Of a DNA stretch of 64,000 bases, positions 24,323-33,514 are shown one piece after another. Source of the stretch: Sideroxydans lithotrophicus (GTDB lineage: Bacteria > Pseudomonadota > Gammaproteobacteria > Burkholderiales > Gallionellaceae); the NCBI GenBank assembly GCA_020723185.1, contig DYJI01000008.1:62001-126000 (forward strand), written 5' to 3'. The notes beneath the pieces were generated by a model. It was not told where the DNA came from, made no database searches, and saw only the letters and a program-made list of their open reading frames with translations. The number at the start of each line of letters is the position of its first letter. Position 1 is the first letter of the stretch. Both the position numbers and the translations under genes were made by a program.

Positions 24323-25169
24323 ATGCTGAGTTATCGCCACGCCTTCCATGCCGGCAACCATGCCGACGTGCTGAAACATTTCGTGCAGATGCAGTTGCTG
24401 CAGTATCTGGCGCAGAAGGACAAACCCTTCTGGGTGATCGACACCCATGCCGGGGCAGGGTGTTACGAGTTGCTCAGCGGTTACGCGGCGAAGAACGCGG
24501 AATACGAAAGCGGCATCGCGCGGCTGTGGGATGCCCAAGGCTTGCCGCCTGCGCTGGCCGAGTATGTCGCGCTGGTGAAACGACTCAATCCAGAAGGCGG
24601 GCTGAAGCTCTATCCCGGTTCGCCGCTGGTGTCGCAGATGCTGCTGCGCGAGCAGGACCGGCTGCGATTGTTCGAGTTGCATCCTTCCGATTACGAGATC
24701 CTGACGGAGAACTTCATCGCACACGACAAGCAGGTGATGGTGCAGAAGTCGGACGGCTTCGCTGCACTCAAGGCGCTGCTGCCGCCACCGCCGCGCCGCG
24801 CGCTGGTACTGATCGATCCACCCTATGATAGAGAAACAGGATTACAAACGCGTGGTCGATGCCTTGCAGGAAGGGCTTAAGCGCTTCGCCACCGGCACCT
24901 ATGCCGTGTGGTATCCCTGCCTGCAGCGAGAAGAAGCAGAGCGCCTGCCGGACAAGCTGAAACGGCTGCCGGTGAAGAGCTGGCTGCAGGTCGAACTCCA
25001 TGTGCAGTCGCCTGCGGCCGATGGCTTCGGCATGCACGGCAGCGGCATGTTCGTGCTCAATCCGCCGTGGACCTTGCATGCCACCTTGCAGGAAGTCATG
25101 CCCAGGCTGGTGGCTTTGCTTGGCCAAGATGCGAGTGCCGGATTCGTGCTGGAGCAGCAGGCAGCCTGA
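24323..25169 (+). pseudogene. rlmJ: 23S rRNA (adenine2030-N6)-methyltransferase RlmJ, split by an apparent +1 frameshift near 24826-24831
   Basis: N-part MLSYRHAFHAGNHADVLKH...LVLIDPPYD in frame of 24323; C-part EKQDYKRVVDALQEGLKRFATGTYAVWYPCL... in frame of 24825; together a full-length RlmJ. Confidence 0.85.
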
Positions 25170-25170
25170 C

Positions 25171-26316
25171 ATGGCGTACCCGCGATCCTGCGACATCTTC
25201 TGCACCGTGGTCGACAACTACGGCGACATCGGTGTGTGCTGGCGGCTGGCGCGGCAACTGGCGCATGAGCATGGCCTGCAGGTGCGGCTGTGGGTGGATG
25301 ACCTGCACAGCTTCGGCCGGATGTTGCCGGAACTGGATGTCGCCTTGACGCAGCAGACGTGTCGCGGTGTCGGGATCCGGCTTTGGACGGCGGACATGCC
25401 GGAGGTTGAGCCAGCCGAACTGGTGATCGGCGCGTTCGCCTGCAGATTGCCGGAAAGCTACATTCGGGCGATGGCAGCGCGAGAGCGCAAGCCTGTCTGG
25501 CTCAATCTGGAATATCTCAGTGCGGAAGATTGGGTGGAGTCGCACCACAAACTACCGTCCCCGCATCCGCAGTTGCCGCTGACCAAGTATTTCTTTTTCC
25601 CGGGTTTCACCGACAGGACGGGCGGCTTACTGATCGAGCGCGACTTGCTGGCACAACGCGATGCCTTCCGCGCGGATGCAGCGATGCAAGCGCGTTACTG
25701 GCAAGGGCTGGGCGTGTCGCCGCAACGGCGGGCGGGGGAGCTGCGCGTATCGCTGTTCAGCTATGAGAATGCGGCCATCGCGCCGTTGCTGCGGGCTTGG
25801 GCGGAAGGGGCCTCCCCGCTGTGCTGTCTGTTGCCGGAAGGGCGCGCCGTGCCGCAGGTGGCGGCTTTCTTCGGCCATGCGGGCGGGCGGGCCGGTGATG
25901 TCTGGCAGCGCGGCAGCCTGACCGTGCATGTGTTGCCGTTCGTCGAACAACCCGAATATGACCGGCTGCTGTGGGCCTGCGATATAAATTTCGTGCGCGG
26001 CGAGGATTCCTGCGTGCGGGCGCAATGGGCGGCCAAGCCCTTCATCTGGCAGATATATCCCCAGCAGGACGGGGTGCATCTGGACAAACTGGATGCCTTG
26101 CGGGCGCGCTATGTCGAGGGACTGCCGGCAGATGCGGCGCTGGCGGTGCGGGATCTGTGGCTGGCGTGGAACGGGGGAACGGATGTCGCGGCTGCTTGGG
26201 GACGGTTCAGCGAACGGCACGAACTGTTGGCGGAACATGGCCTGGCATGGGCAAAGCATCTGTCCGGGAATGATCTCGCATTGAATCTGCTGGATTTTTT
26301 CCGGCAAACTGAATAG
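25171..26316 (+). CDS. earP: EF-P arginine rhamnosyltransferase EarP
   Basis: [63 protein letters not shown]; directly upstream of efp. Confidence 0.93.
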   Translation: MAYPRSCDIFCTVVDNYGDIGVCWRLARQLAHEHGLQVRLWVDDLHSFGRMLPELDVALTQQTCRGVGIRLWTADMPEVEPAELVIGAFACRLPESYIRAMAARERKPVWLNLEYLSAEDWVESHHKLPSPHPQLPLTKYFFFPGFTDRTGGLLIERDLLAQRDAFRADAAMQARYWQGLGVSPQRRAGELRVSLFSYENAAIAPLLRAWAEGASPLCCLLPEGRAVPQVAAFFGHAGGRAGDVWQRGSLTVHVLPFVEQPEYDRLLWACDINFVRGEDSCVRAQWAAKPFIWQIYPQQDGVHLDKLDALRARYVEGLPADAALAVRDLWLAWNGGTDVAAAWGRFSERHELLAEHGLAWAKHLSGNDLALNLLDFFRQTE

Positions 26317-26348
26317 AATCCGCGCCTCAAAATTTTAGGGCAGTAAAC

Positions 26349-26915
26349 ATGAAAACAGCACAAGAACTCCGCGCCGGTAACGTGATCAATGTTGGCGGCG
26401 AACCGATGGTCATCCTGAAGGCCGAATACAGCCGTTCCGGCCGCAACGGTTCCGTGGTGAAGATGAAGATGAAGGGACTGCTGAGCGGTTCCGGCAAAGA
26501 GACGGTGTACGCGGCCGACGACAAGTTCGACCAGATCATCCTCGACAAGAAAGACTGCACCTACTCCTACTACTCGGATCCGATGTATGTGTTCATGGAC
26601 GAGGAATACAACCAGTACGAAGTGGAAAAAGAGAATGTCGGTGACGCAGTGAACTATCTGACCGACGGCATGGAAGACAAGTGCGAAGTGACCTTCTACG
26701 AAGGCAAGGCCATCTCCGTCGAACTGCCGAACACCATCGTGCGCGAAGTCGAGTACACCGAGCCCGCCGTGCGCGGCGACACTTCCGGCAAGGTGATGAA
26801 GCCGGCCAAGCTGGTTGGTTCCGGTTTTGAATTGCCGGTGGCTGCGTTCATCGAGATCGGCGACAAGATCGAGATCGACACCCGCACCAACGAGTTCAAG
26901 AAGCGCGCGAACTAA
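26349..26915 (+). CDS. efp: Elongation factor P (arginine type)
   Basis: [42 protein letters not shown]. Confidence 0.95.
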   Translation: MKTAQELRAGNVINVGGEPMVILKAEYSRSGRNGSVVKMKMKGLLSGSGKETVYAADDKFDQIILDKKDCTYSYYSDPMYVFMDEEYNQYEVEKENVGDAVNYLTDGMEDKCEVTFYEGKAISVELPNTIVREVEYTEPAVRGDTSGKVMKPAKLVGSGFELPVAAFIEIGDKIEIDTRTNEFKKRAN

Positions 26916-26937
26916 GTCTGCTTTGTTGATGCAATGG

Positions 26938-26965
26938 AAAAGAGCCGCTGCGAAGCGGCTCTTTT
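26938..26965. terminator. Bidirectional rho-independent terminator between efp and the convergent mutarotase gene
   Basis: AAAAGAGCCGCT-GCGA-AGCGGCTCTTTT perfect 12-bp stem. Confidence 0.9.
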
Positions 26966-26984
26966 GTTTGGTGCCGGCTGAGAG

Positions 26985-27890
26985 TTACAGCTTTTCTACG
27001 CTGTACACCGCCACCAGCCGGTGCGTCTCGCCGGGTTGCAGGGTGATGACGTTCTCCAGCGCATTGCCGCTCTCCACACACACCATGTCACGGTGCAAAG
27101 CGGGGCCGAAGTCGCCCATCTTCTCGGCTTTTTCTTTCCACGGATTCCACACCACGGTGGAGCGGCTGCCTTGTTTGGTGATGCGGATGGCGCGTTTCAG
27201 ACCCTTGTCTTCGATCACGCAATCGGCTTCCGTGTTCACATACACGCGATCGACTTCGCTTTCGATCTTGATGCCGCCCTGCTGGGTGCAGCGTGCGAAA
27301 TCCTGCACCTTGTCCAGATATTCGCAGCCTTCCAGTCCGGTGATGGTCATGTTGTCGACATCGCTGATCTGGAAGTAGGTATGCAGGGCTTCGCCCAGTT
27401 CGAACGGTGCATCGCCGGTGTTGGTGGTGACCAGTTCGACCTTGAGCGATCTGCCTACGGTCACTTCCAGTTGGGCGGTGCTGGCATGCGGCCATTGCGC
27501 GTGCGTCGTGTCGTTCTCGATCATGCCGAAGCGCAGGCTGGTGGAACCGTCGGAATGCGCTTTGGTCTCCAGCAGTTCCCAGGGCACGGTGCGGGCAAAA
27601 CCGTGGCCGGGCAACTTGCTGTCGGTTTTGTGCGGGCCGAACCATGGCCAGCAGAGCGGCACACCGCCGCGTATGGATTTCCCCGGCGCGAACTTCGCGT
27701 TTGGGGAGAGCCACAGCACGGGCTCTTCGCCGCGCGGCTGGAAAGTGGCGATGTGCGCGCCCTGCAGCGCTATGTTGGCCAACGCATGCTGGTTGGCGAC
27801 TTCGGCGATGATCACGCCGTCGGCGATCTCGCGCAGTTGCACGTGGTTCTCGATGGCGTGTTGCCGGTTCAGGCTATGCAAGATACTCAT
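26985..27890 (-). CDS. D-hexose-6-phosphate mutarotase / aldose 1-epimerase family
   Basis: KFAPGKSIRGGVPLCWPWFGPH, GEALHTYFQISDVDNMTITGLEG, VVWNPWKEKAEKMGDFG. Confidence 0.88.
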   Translation of the reverse strand: MSILHSLNRQHAIENHVQLREIADGVIIAEVANQHALANIALQGAHIATFQPRGEEPVLWLSPNAKFAPGKSIRGGVPLCWPWFGPHKTDSKLPGHGFARTVPWELLETKAHSDGSTSLRFGMIENDTTHAQWPHASTAQLEVTVGRSLKVELVTTNTGDAPFELGEALHTYFQISDVDNMTITGLEGCEYLDKVQDFARCTQQGGIKIESEVDRVYVNTEADCVIEDKGLKRAIRITKQGSRSTVVWNPWKEKAEKMGDFGPALHRDMVCVESGNALENVITLQPGETHRLVAVYSVEKL

Positions 27891-27906
27891 TTCTCTACTC
27901 CTGTTG

Positions 27907-29700
27907 TTATCTATTCTGTTCGGCTGGCGGTGCGCTCTTGAGCACTTCTTCCAGGGTGGTCGTGCCGTTGGCGATCTTTTGCGCGCCCGAGATGCGCAGC
28001 GGCTTCATGCCTTCGCGCCCGGCCTGGTCGCGCAACGCGGCGATATCGGTGTCGGCGGTGATGAGTTTGCGCAGCTCGGGCGACATGAGCAGGATCTCGT
28101 AGATGCCGATGCGCCCCGAATAACCGGTCATGCGGCATTCCAGGCAGCCCTGCGGACGATGCAATTTGGCGGGGCGCGCCGCTTTCCATGGAGAGACCAA
28201 GTTATCCCACAACACGTGGTCGGCGTCGCTGGCCGGGTGCGGTTGTTTGCAATGCGGGCACAGCGTGCGTACCAGTCGCTGCGCCATGATGCCGAGCAAG
28301 GTGGCATTGAGCAGATAAGGCGGCACGCCCAGGTCGAGCAGGCGGGTGATGGCGGAAGGCGCGTCATTGGTGTGCAGGGTGGAGAGCACCAGGTGGCCGG
28401 TCAGCGCCGCCTGAATGGCCATGTCTGCCGTCTCCAGATCGCGGATCTCGCCCACCATGATGATGTCCGGGTCTTGGCGCATCAGGGCGCGCACCCCGTC
28501 GGCGAAGTTCAGGCCGATGTCTGGCTGCACCTGCATCTGGTTGAAGGACGGTTCGACCATCTCGATCGGGTCTTCCAGCGTGCATACGTTCACTTCCGGT
28601 GTGGCCAGATGTTTCAGGGTCGAATACAGTGTGGTGGTCTTGCCGGAACCGGTGGGGCCGGTGACCAGGATGATGCCGTTCGGTCTGCCGGTCATCTGTT
28701 CCCAGCGGGTACGGTCATCCTCCGAGAAACCCAGTTCGGCGAAATCTCGCACCAGCACTTCCGGGTCGAAGATACGCATCACCAGCTTCTCGCCGAAGGC
28801 GGTGGGCAGGGTGGACAGGCGCAGTTCGATCTCCTGACCTTCCTCGGTGCGCGTCTTGATGCGGCCATCCTGCGGGCGGCGCTTCTCCATCAGATCCATG
28901 CGGCCCAGCAACTTGATGCGGCTGGTCATTGCGTTCACCACCGACATCGGCAACTGGTGCACCTGATGCAGCACACCGTCGATGCGGAAACGCACGATGC
29001 CCGCCTCGCGGCGCGGCTCGATATGGATATCCGAGGCGCGCTGCTCGAAGGCGTATTGCCACAGCCAGTCGACGATATGCACGATGTGCTGGTCGTTGGC
29101 ATCGAATTGCTTGTTGCTCTTGCCCAGCTCGACCAGTTGTTCGAAAGAAGCGAGGGTGCCGGAAGGGGCGTTGCTGTGCGTCGCGCTCTTCACCGAGCGC
29201 GCCAGGTTGTAGAACTCGACCAGATAGCGCTTGATGTCCAGCGGGTTTGCGACCACGCGGCGGATGCTCTTGCGCGAAGTCTGGCGCAACACGGTCTCCC
29301 AGTCGCGCAACCAGGGTTCCGCCGTCGCCACCACCAGATCGCCACCGTCGATGCGGATGGGCATGATGGAGAAACGGTTGGCGTAATCGATGGACATCAA
29401 CTCGGTCAGATTGGAGAAGTCGATCTTGAGCGGATCGATGTGGAAATACTCCAGTCCCGCCTTGCCGGCCAGCCATTCGGTCAGGGATTCCAGCGTCAGG
29501 ATACGGTTGGGCGGCAGCAACGATCTCCAGCTCTTTTCCGCGATGACGACCAGCGGGTGATGGTCGTTGCGTTGGACACGGCGCTCGGCGACCAGAACAT
29601 CCGCCTCGGCTTTGTCCACCATACCGTCTGCGACCAGCATGTCGAGCAGCTCGGTCAGTTTGAGTTTGTGATTGGGAACGTCTTGTGCGCCCATGTGCAT
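27907..29700 (-). CDS. GspE/PulE/PilB family secretion/pilus assembly ATPase
   Basis: Walker A VTGPTGSGKTTTLYS, LRQDPDIIMVGEIRDLETADMAIQAALTGHLVLSTLHTNDA, CPHCKQP...CLECRMTGYSGRIGIYE. ORF extends to 29859 but N-terminal extension overlaps an ssrA-like repeat; start MHMGAQDVPNHK preferred. Confidence 0.9.
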   Translation of the reverse strand: MHMGAQDVPNHKLKLTELLDMLVADGMVDKAEADVLVAERRVQRNDHHPLVVIAEKSWRSLLPPNRILTLESLTEWLAGKAGLEYFHIDPLKIDFSNLTELMSIDYANRFSIMPIRIDGGDLVVATAEPWLRDWETVLRQTSRKSIRRVVANPLDIKRYLVEFYNLARSVKSATHSNAPSGTLASFEQLVELGKSNKQFDANDQHIVHIVDWLWQYAFEQRASDIHIEPRREAGIVRFRIDGVLHQVHQLPMSVVNAMTSRIKLLGRMDLMEKRRPQDGRIKTRTEEGQEIELRLSTLPTAFGEKLVMRIFDPEVLVRDFAELGFSEDDRTRWEQMTGRPNGIILVTGPTGSGKTTTLYSTLKHLATPEVNVCTLEDPIEMVEPSFNQMQVQPDIGLNFADGVRALMRQDPDIIMVGEIRDLETADMAIQAALTGHLVLSTLHTNDAPSAITRLLDLGVPPYLLNATLLGIMAQRLVRTLCPHCKQPHPASDADHVLWDNLVSPWKAARPAKLHRPQGCLECRMTGYSGRIGIYEILLMSPELRKLITADTDIAALRDQAGREGMKPLRISGAQKIANGTTTLEEVLKSAPPAEQNR

Positions 29701-29772
29701 GCCCTGATAAAGTCCGGCGACTATACCGACAACGGACAGTGTCTTCAATAAAGTTGCAGCAATGCTGAGTTT

Positions 29773-29796
29773 GGTTGCGGCGGCGGGAATTGAACC
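29773..29796 (-). repeat. Partial direct copy of the ssrA 3' end (putative att scar)
   Basis: ggttgcggcggcgggaattgaacc vs ssrA ggtggaggcggcgggaattgaacc (30198-30221): 22/24 identical, last 18 nt perfect. Confidence 0.75.
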
Positions 29797-29912
29797 TGTG
29801 ATGCAAAACAATAAAGTGGAGTAATAGGGAGGGACGTGGAGTGGGAATTGTTCAGTCATCGAGCTGCCTTCTCGATAACCTCATCCCTTCTGGACCGCCT
29901 TTCGCGTCCTGC

Positions 29913-30087
29913 GCGAGCGTTGCTCGCTGGTGGCCTTGCAGGCCGCGCCTTCGCCTGCATGCGAAGGCCGCTTCGGGCTACAAACAGCACGCAGGTGCTG
30001 TTTGTGAGGGCGCAGTGAGTACATCATTCTTGCCAGCCAACGCGCTAGCAGGCGCGTTGGCGTTCGCGGGCTCGCAGCAGTGCTGCT
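29913..30087. repeat. Cluster of five short perfect inverted repeats
   Basis: GCGAGC(GTT)GCTCGC 29913-29927; GCCTTCGC(CTGCAT)GCGAAGGC 29947-29968; ACAAACAGCAC(GCAG)GTGCTGTTTGT 29980-30005; CCAACGCGC(TAGCAG)GCGCGTTGG 30037-30060; AGCAG(TG)CTGCT 30076-30087. Confidence 0.75.
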
Positions 30088-30119
30088 CGAATTCCCCGTT
30101 CACCCCCGCCGTCCGTTCC

Positions 30120-30140
30120 GGACGCGGATTCAATTCCCGC
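30120..30140 (+). repeat. Inverted partial copy of the ssrA 3' end
   Basis: ggacgcggattcaattcccgc vs ssrA sense strand GGACGCGGGTTCAATTCCCGC: 20/21. Confidence 0.65.
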
Positions 30141-30161
30141 TCAATCTCAACGCATCTAAAT

Positions 30162-30190
30162 AAAAATGACACCTCGAGGGTGTCATTTTT
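30162..30190 (-). terminator. Rho-independent terminator of ssrA
   Basis: AAAAATGACACC-TCGAG-GGTGTCATTTTT, 12-bp stem immediately 3' of ssrA on the minus strand. Confidence 0.9.
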
Positions 30191-30196
30191 ATTTGT

Positions 30197-30564
30197 TGGT
30201 GGAGGCGGCGGGAATTGAACCCGCGTCCGCAAGCCCTCTACAGACAGTTCTACATACTTAGTCTGGTTGTTTGATTTGATCCGCCAGACGCCAACCGACA
30301 GGCTGCTGACAGACGAGTCACCTAAATTCTAGCTTCGTACAAAGTGACCCTGCACGACACGATTCCGTGTAAATGTCCTCACTCATCTCAAGCTTGCGCT
30401 ATCGAGCCCCTGCACGGACACCAGGGTGTGAGGTCTGACCTTAGGCGGCCAGAGCGTACTTTTCGTCGTTTGCGACTATTGGTTTTCCAGCTGATTAACG
30501 AGGTTGCGGGTCCTCGGTATGCCCTGCGCTGCTTTGAAACCCACGTCGAAGCCAAGTCGCCCCC
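30197..30564 (-). ncRNA. ssrA: tmRNA; tag peptide ANDEKYALAA*
   Basis: 5' GGGGGCGACTTGGCTTCGACGTGGGTT..., tag reading frame GCAAACGACGAAAAGTACGCTCTGGCCGCCTAA, 3' GGGTTCAATTCCCGCCGCCTCCACCA; acceptor stem GGGGGCG/CGCCTCC. Confidence 0.97.
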
Positions 30565-30598
30565 CGGGTGCTTTCAAGCGCTCGCATTGTAGCAGGGT

Positions 30599-31975
30599 TT
30601 ACTGGCCGTTGTTCTGGTGCAGGTGGCGGGCGAAGTGGCGGTCGGCACGGGTTGCGTGCGACGCGAACCAGTCCAGCAACAGCAGTTCGGTGCGATAGGC
30701 CAGGTAGCGCGAGTCTTCATTGCCGGCATGCATGCGCTTTTCCAGATCGCGGTAGTTCTCGATGAAACGTTTGTGTTCCTGGGTGTGGCTGTCGGCAAAG
30801 GGGTAATCGTGCTCGCGCATCAGGGCTTCTTCCTGGGGGAACAGGGTCTCGCAGTATTGCTTGAGGAAGGCATAGACATCGCGGAAGTCGTCGTTCTCGT
30901 TCTGGCGGATGCGGGTGGCGTGCTGGTTGATGCGTTCCAGCAGCGCTTGGTGGGCGCTGTCCAGATCCGGGATGCCGCTCATGAATTCGTCTTTCCAGCT
31001 TTGCAGGAGGTCGAGTTCACCCGTGCCGTGGTGGTAATTGGTCGCCTCGAATTCGTAACAGCGTTTGAGGTAGATGTGGGCACACAGGTCGTTCGGGCAG
31101 ATTTCGATACAGCGCTTGAACGACTGGATGGCTTTGCTTATGTCTTTCAGGTGGTAATAGGCGACGGCCTGCTCGAACACGTTGCGCGTCTCTTCCTTGA
31201 GGGCGCGCAGTTCCTTCGGGTCGTTGTCGAACACTTCGTACACCGATAACGGCTGTGACTTGCCTTTGACGCGGATGCGGTCCAGGAAGCGGATGCGGTA
31301 TGCGTCGGGGTCGTTCAGGTCGTACAGGGTGTTGTGGCTGATGATGATGGGGGTGTTGTAGGTCTTGGTCGCTTCTTCCAGCCGGGCGGCGAGGTTGACC
31401 GCGTCGCCGATCACCGTGCTGTCCATGCGGTTGATGCCGCCGACGGTGCCTATCATCACCATGCCGGTGTTGAGGCCGATGCCGATGTGGATGGGTTTGT
31501 AGCCGGCACGGGCGCGGCCGGTGTTGTAGTAACCCAGCCGTTCCAGCATGTCGATGGCACCGCGCAGGGCCTCGTCCGCGCCTTTCTCGAACAGCGCCAT
31601 GATGGCGTCGCCGATGTATTTGTCGATGATGCCGTGGTGGCGGCTGATCACCGGTTCCATCTGGCTCAGGTAGGAGTTGATGAATTCGAAATTCTCGGTC
31701 GGCGTCATCGATTCGGACAGCTGCGTGAAGTCGCGGATGTCGGAGAACATGATGGTCATCTTGCGTTCGACCTGGTCGCCCAGTTTGACGTCGACGATGC
31801 TCTTGGCCTGCAACAGGCTGAGCAGTTGGTGGGGCACCAGGCGGCTATAGGCGGTCTCGGTCTGCTGCAGCAGGGCCAGTGCTTGCTGGTGGGCGATGAT
31901 GACCTTGTGCAGGATCTCCTGCACGTCGCCCTGATCGCCTGACGAAGGGATGTCGTTACCGGTCTGTTCGCTCAT
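30599..31975 (-). CDS. Class III adenylate/guanylate cyclase with TPR-like linker and C-terminal hemerythrin-like domain
   Basis: Cyclase MTIMFSDIRDFTQLSESMTPTENFEFINSYL..., IGDAVNLAARLEEATK; C-terminal GIPDLDSAHQALLERIN, LFPQEEALMREHDYPFADSHTQEHKRFI, DWFASHATRADRHFARHL. Confidence 0.85.
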   Translation of the reverse strand: MSEQTGNDIPSSGDQGDVQEILHKVIIAHQQALALLQQTETAYSRLVPHQLLSLLQAKSIVDVKLGDQVERKMTIMFSDIRDFTQLSESMTPTENFEFINSYLSQMEPVISRHHGIIDKYIGDAIMALFEKGADEALRGAIDMLERLGYYNTGRARAGYKPIHIGIGLNTGMVMIGTVGGINRMDSTVIGDAVNLAARLEEATKTYNTPIIISHNTLYDLNDPDAYRIRFLDRIRVKGKSQPLSVYEVFDNDPKELRALKEETRNVFEQAVAYYHLKDISKAIQSFKRCIEICPNDLCAHIYLKRCYEFEATNYHHGTGELDLLQSWKDEFMSGIPDLDSAHQALLERINQHATRIRQNENDDFRDVYAFLKQYCETLFPQEEALMREHDYPFADSHTQEHKRFIENYRDLEKRMHAGNEDSRYLAYRTELLLLDWFASHATRADRHFARHLHQNNGQ

Positions 31976-32015
31976 GTGGGCTAACCCTGCCTTGATGCGG
32001 GCATCATACCGTCGT

Positions 32016-32669
32016 TCAGAGCGACAGGTAGCGCAATAGTGCGAATGGGGTCTGCACGCTGCCTGCCGCCTGCCATGTTCCGGTATCGACGCCGTTCTCG
32101 AGGTAACCGTATGCGGCGATGATGCCGATCATGTGTGCGGCGTTGGCAGCCTGCATGTCGCGCAGGTCGTCACCCAGGTACAGGCAGCGGCCGGGTTGGA
32201 CGCCGATCAGCGCGGCGGCATGCAGCAGGGGGGCGGGATGTGGCTTGGCTTCCTCGCAGGTGTCGCCGCTGACCAGGCAGGCGGCGCGCGTGGCATAGCC
32301 TAGTCTCTCCATCAGTGGCACGGTGTAGCGGTGCGGTTTGTTGGTGACGATGCCCCAAGGGATGTCGCGCTCTTCCAGTTCCTCGATGAGGGCGGCCATA
32401 CCCGGGAACAGCTTGGTGCGGTCGCAGATGTGTGCTTCGTAGTGTTCCAGGAAGGCGGTACGCATCGCTTCGTAGCCATCGCTGTCAGGCTCCACGCCCA
32501 TGCCCAGTTTGAGCAGTCCGCGCGAGCCGTGCGAGGCTTGCGGGCGGATCGTCGCCAGCGGCAGGGGTGGCAGGTCGTGCAGGCTGCGTACATGGTTCAG
32601 TGCTTCGCCCAGGTCGGGGGCGGTATCGGCGAATGTGCCGTCCAGATCGAGGAGGACGGCTTCAATCAC
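32016..32669 (-). CDS. gph: Phosphoglycolate phosphatase (HAD family)
   Basis: [54 protein letters not shown]. Confidence 0.9.
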   Translation of the reverse strand: MIEAVLLDLDGTFADTAPDLGEALNHVRSLHDLPPLPLATIRPQASHGSRGLLKLGMGVEPDSDGYEAMRTAFLEHYEAHICDRTKLFPGMAALIEELEERDIPWGIVTNKPHRYTVPLMERLGYATRAACLVSGDTCEEAKPHPAPLLHAAALIGVQPGRCLYLGDDLRDMQAANAAHMIGIIAAYGYLENGVDTGTWQAAGSVQTPFALLRYLSL

Positions 32670-33357
32670 GTTGGCAGGCCACCAGATAGTTGACGCTGGT
32701 GTCGTCCCCCAGCGCATAGGTCTTGTTCAGCGGGTTGTAACTCATGCCGGTCATCCCCTGTACTTGCAGGCCGGCATCGCGGCACCATTGCGCCAGCTCG
32801 GACGGCTTGATGAATCTGGCGTAGTCGTGCGTGCCGCGCGGCAGCAGCTTGAGCAAGTACTCGGCACCGATGATGGCGAACAGGTAGGACTTGGGGTTTC
32901 GATTCAGCGTGGAGAAGAACACGTGGCCACCCGGTTTGACCAGTCGCGCGCAGGCGGCAACCACGGCGGCCGGATCGGGTACGTGTTCCAGCATCTCCAT
33001 GCAGGTCACCACGTCGTAGTGTCCGGGGCGCTCGGCGGCCAGCATTTCGACGGCCACCTTGCGGTATTCCACTTGCTTGCCGCTTTCCAGCAAGTGCAGC
33101 TTGGCCACGCTCAGCGATCTGTCGGCCAGATCGATGCCGGTCACGGTCGCGCCGGCGTCGGCCAGCGCCTCGCTCAGGATGCCGCCGCCGCAGCCCACGT
33201 CCAGTACGGTCTTGCCTGACAGTTCGGCGATACCGTCGATATATGCCAGTCGCAGCGGGTTGATCTCGTGCAGCGGTTTGAATTCACTGTTCGGATCCCA
33301 CCACTTGTGGGCCAGTTGGGAGAATTTCTCCAGTTCGATGGGATCTGCGTTGGACAT
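32662..33357 (-). CDS. ubiG: Ubiquinone biosynthesis O-methyltransferase
   Basis: [45 protein letters not shown]. Confidence 0.93.
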   Translation of the reverse strand: MSNADPIELEKFSQLAHKWWDPNSEFKPLHEINPLRLAYIDGIAELSGKTVLDVGCGGGILSEALADAGATVTGIDLADRSLSVAKLHLLESGKQVEYRKVAVEMLAAERPGHYDVVTCMEMLEHVPDPAAVVAACARLVKPGGHVFFSTLNRNPKSYLFAIIGAEYLLKLLPRGTHDYARFIKPSELAQWCRDAGLQVQGMTGMSYNPLNKTYALGDDTSVNYLVACQRD

Positions 33358-33514
33358 GCTGTCGATCTCGTTGATGGGGCGCAGACTTTATATCAAAACT
33401 GCCGGTAATAGCCAAACTTGTGGGGTGTCTCCCGGATGGTCGGCAAGCGTGGTCGCTGTGCTAGAATGCGGCCTTCGTTTTCATTGCCTATCCGGCTCAT
33501 TCGTCAGGTCGCTC

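Noticed and set aside
27418-29751. 777-aa plus-strand ORF
   Set aside because: Antisense to the well-supported mutarotase and GspE/PilB genes; composition is the mirror of high-GC coding sequence.
29836-30218. Small ORFs between ssrA and the GspE gene
   Set aside because: They run through the hairpin cluster, the ssrA terminator and ssrA-like repeats; typical spurious tRNA/tmRNA-adjacent ORFs.
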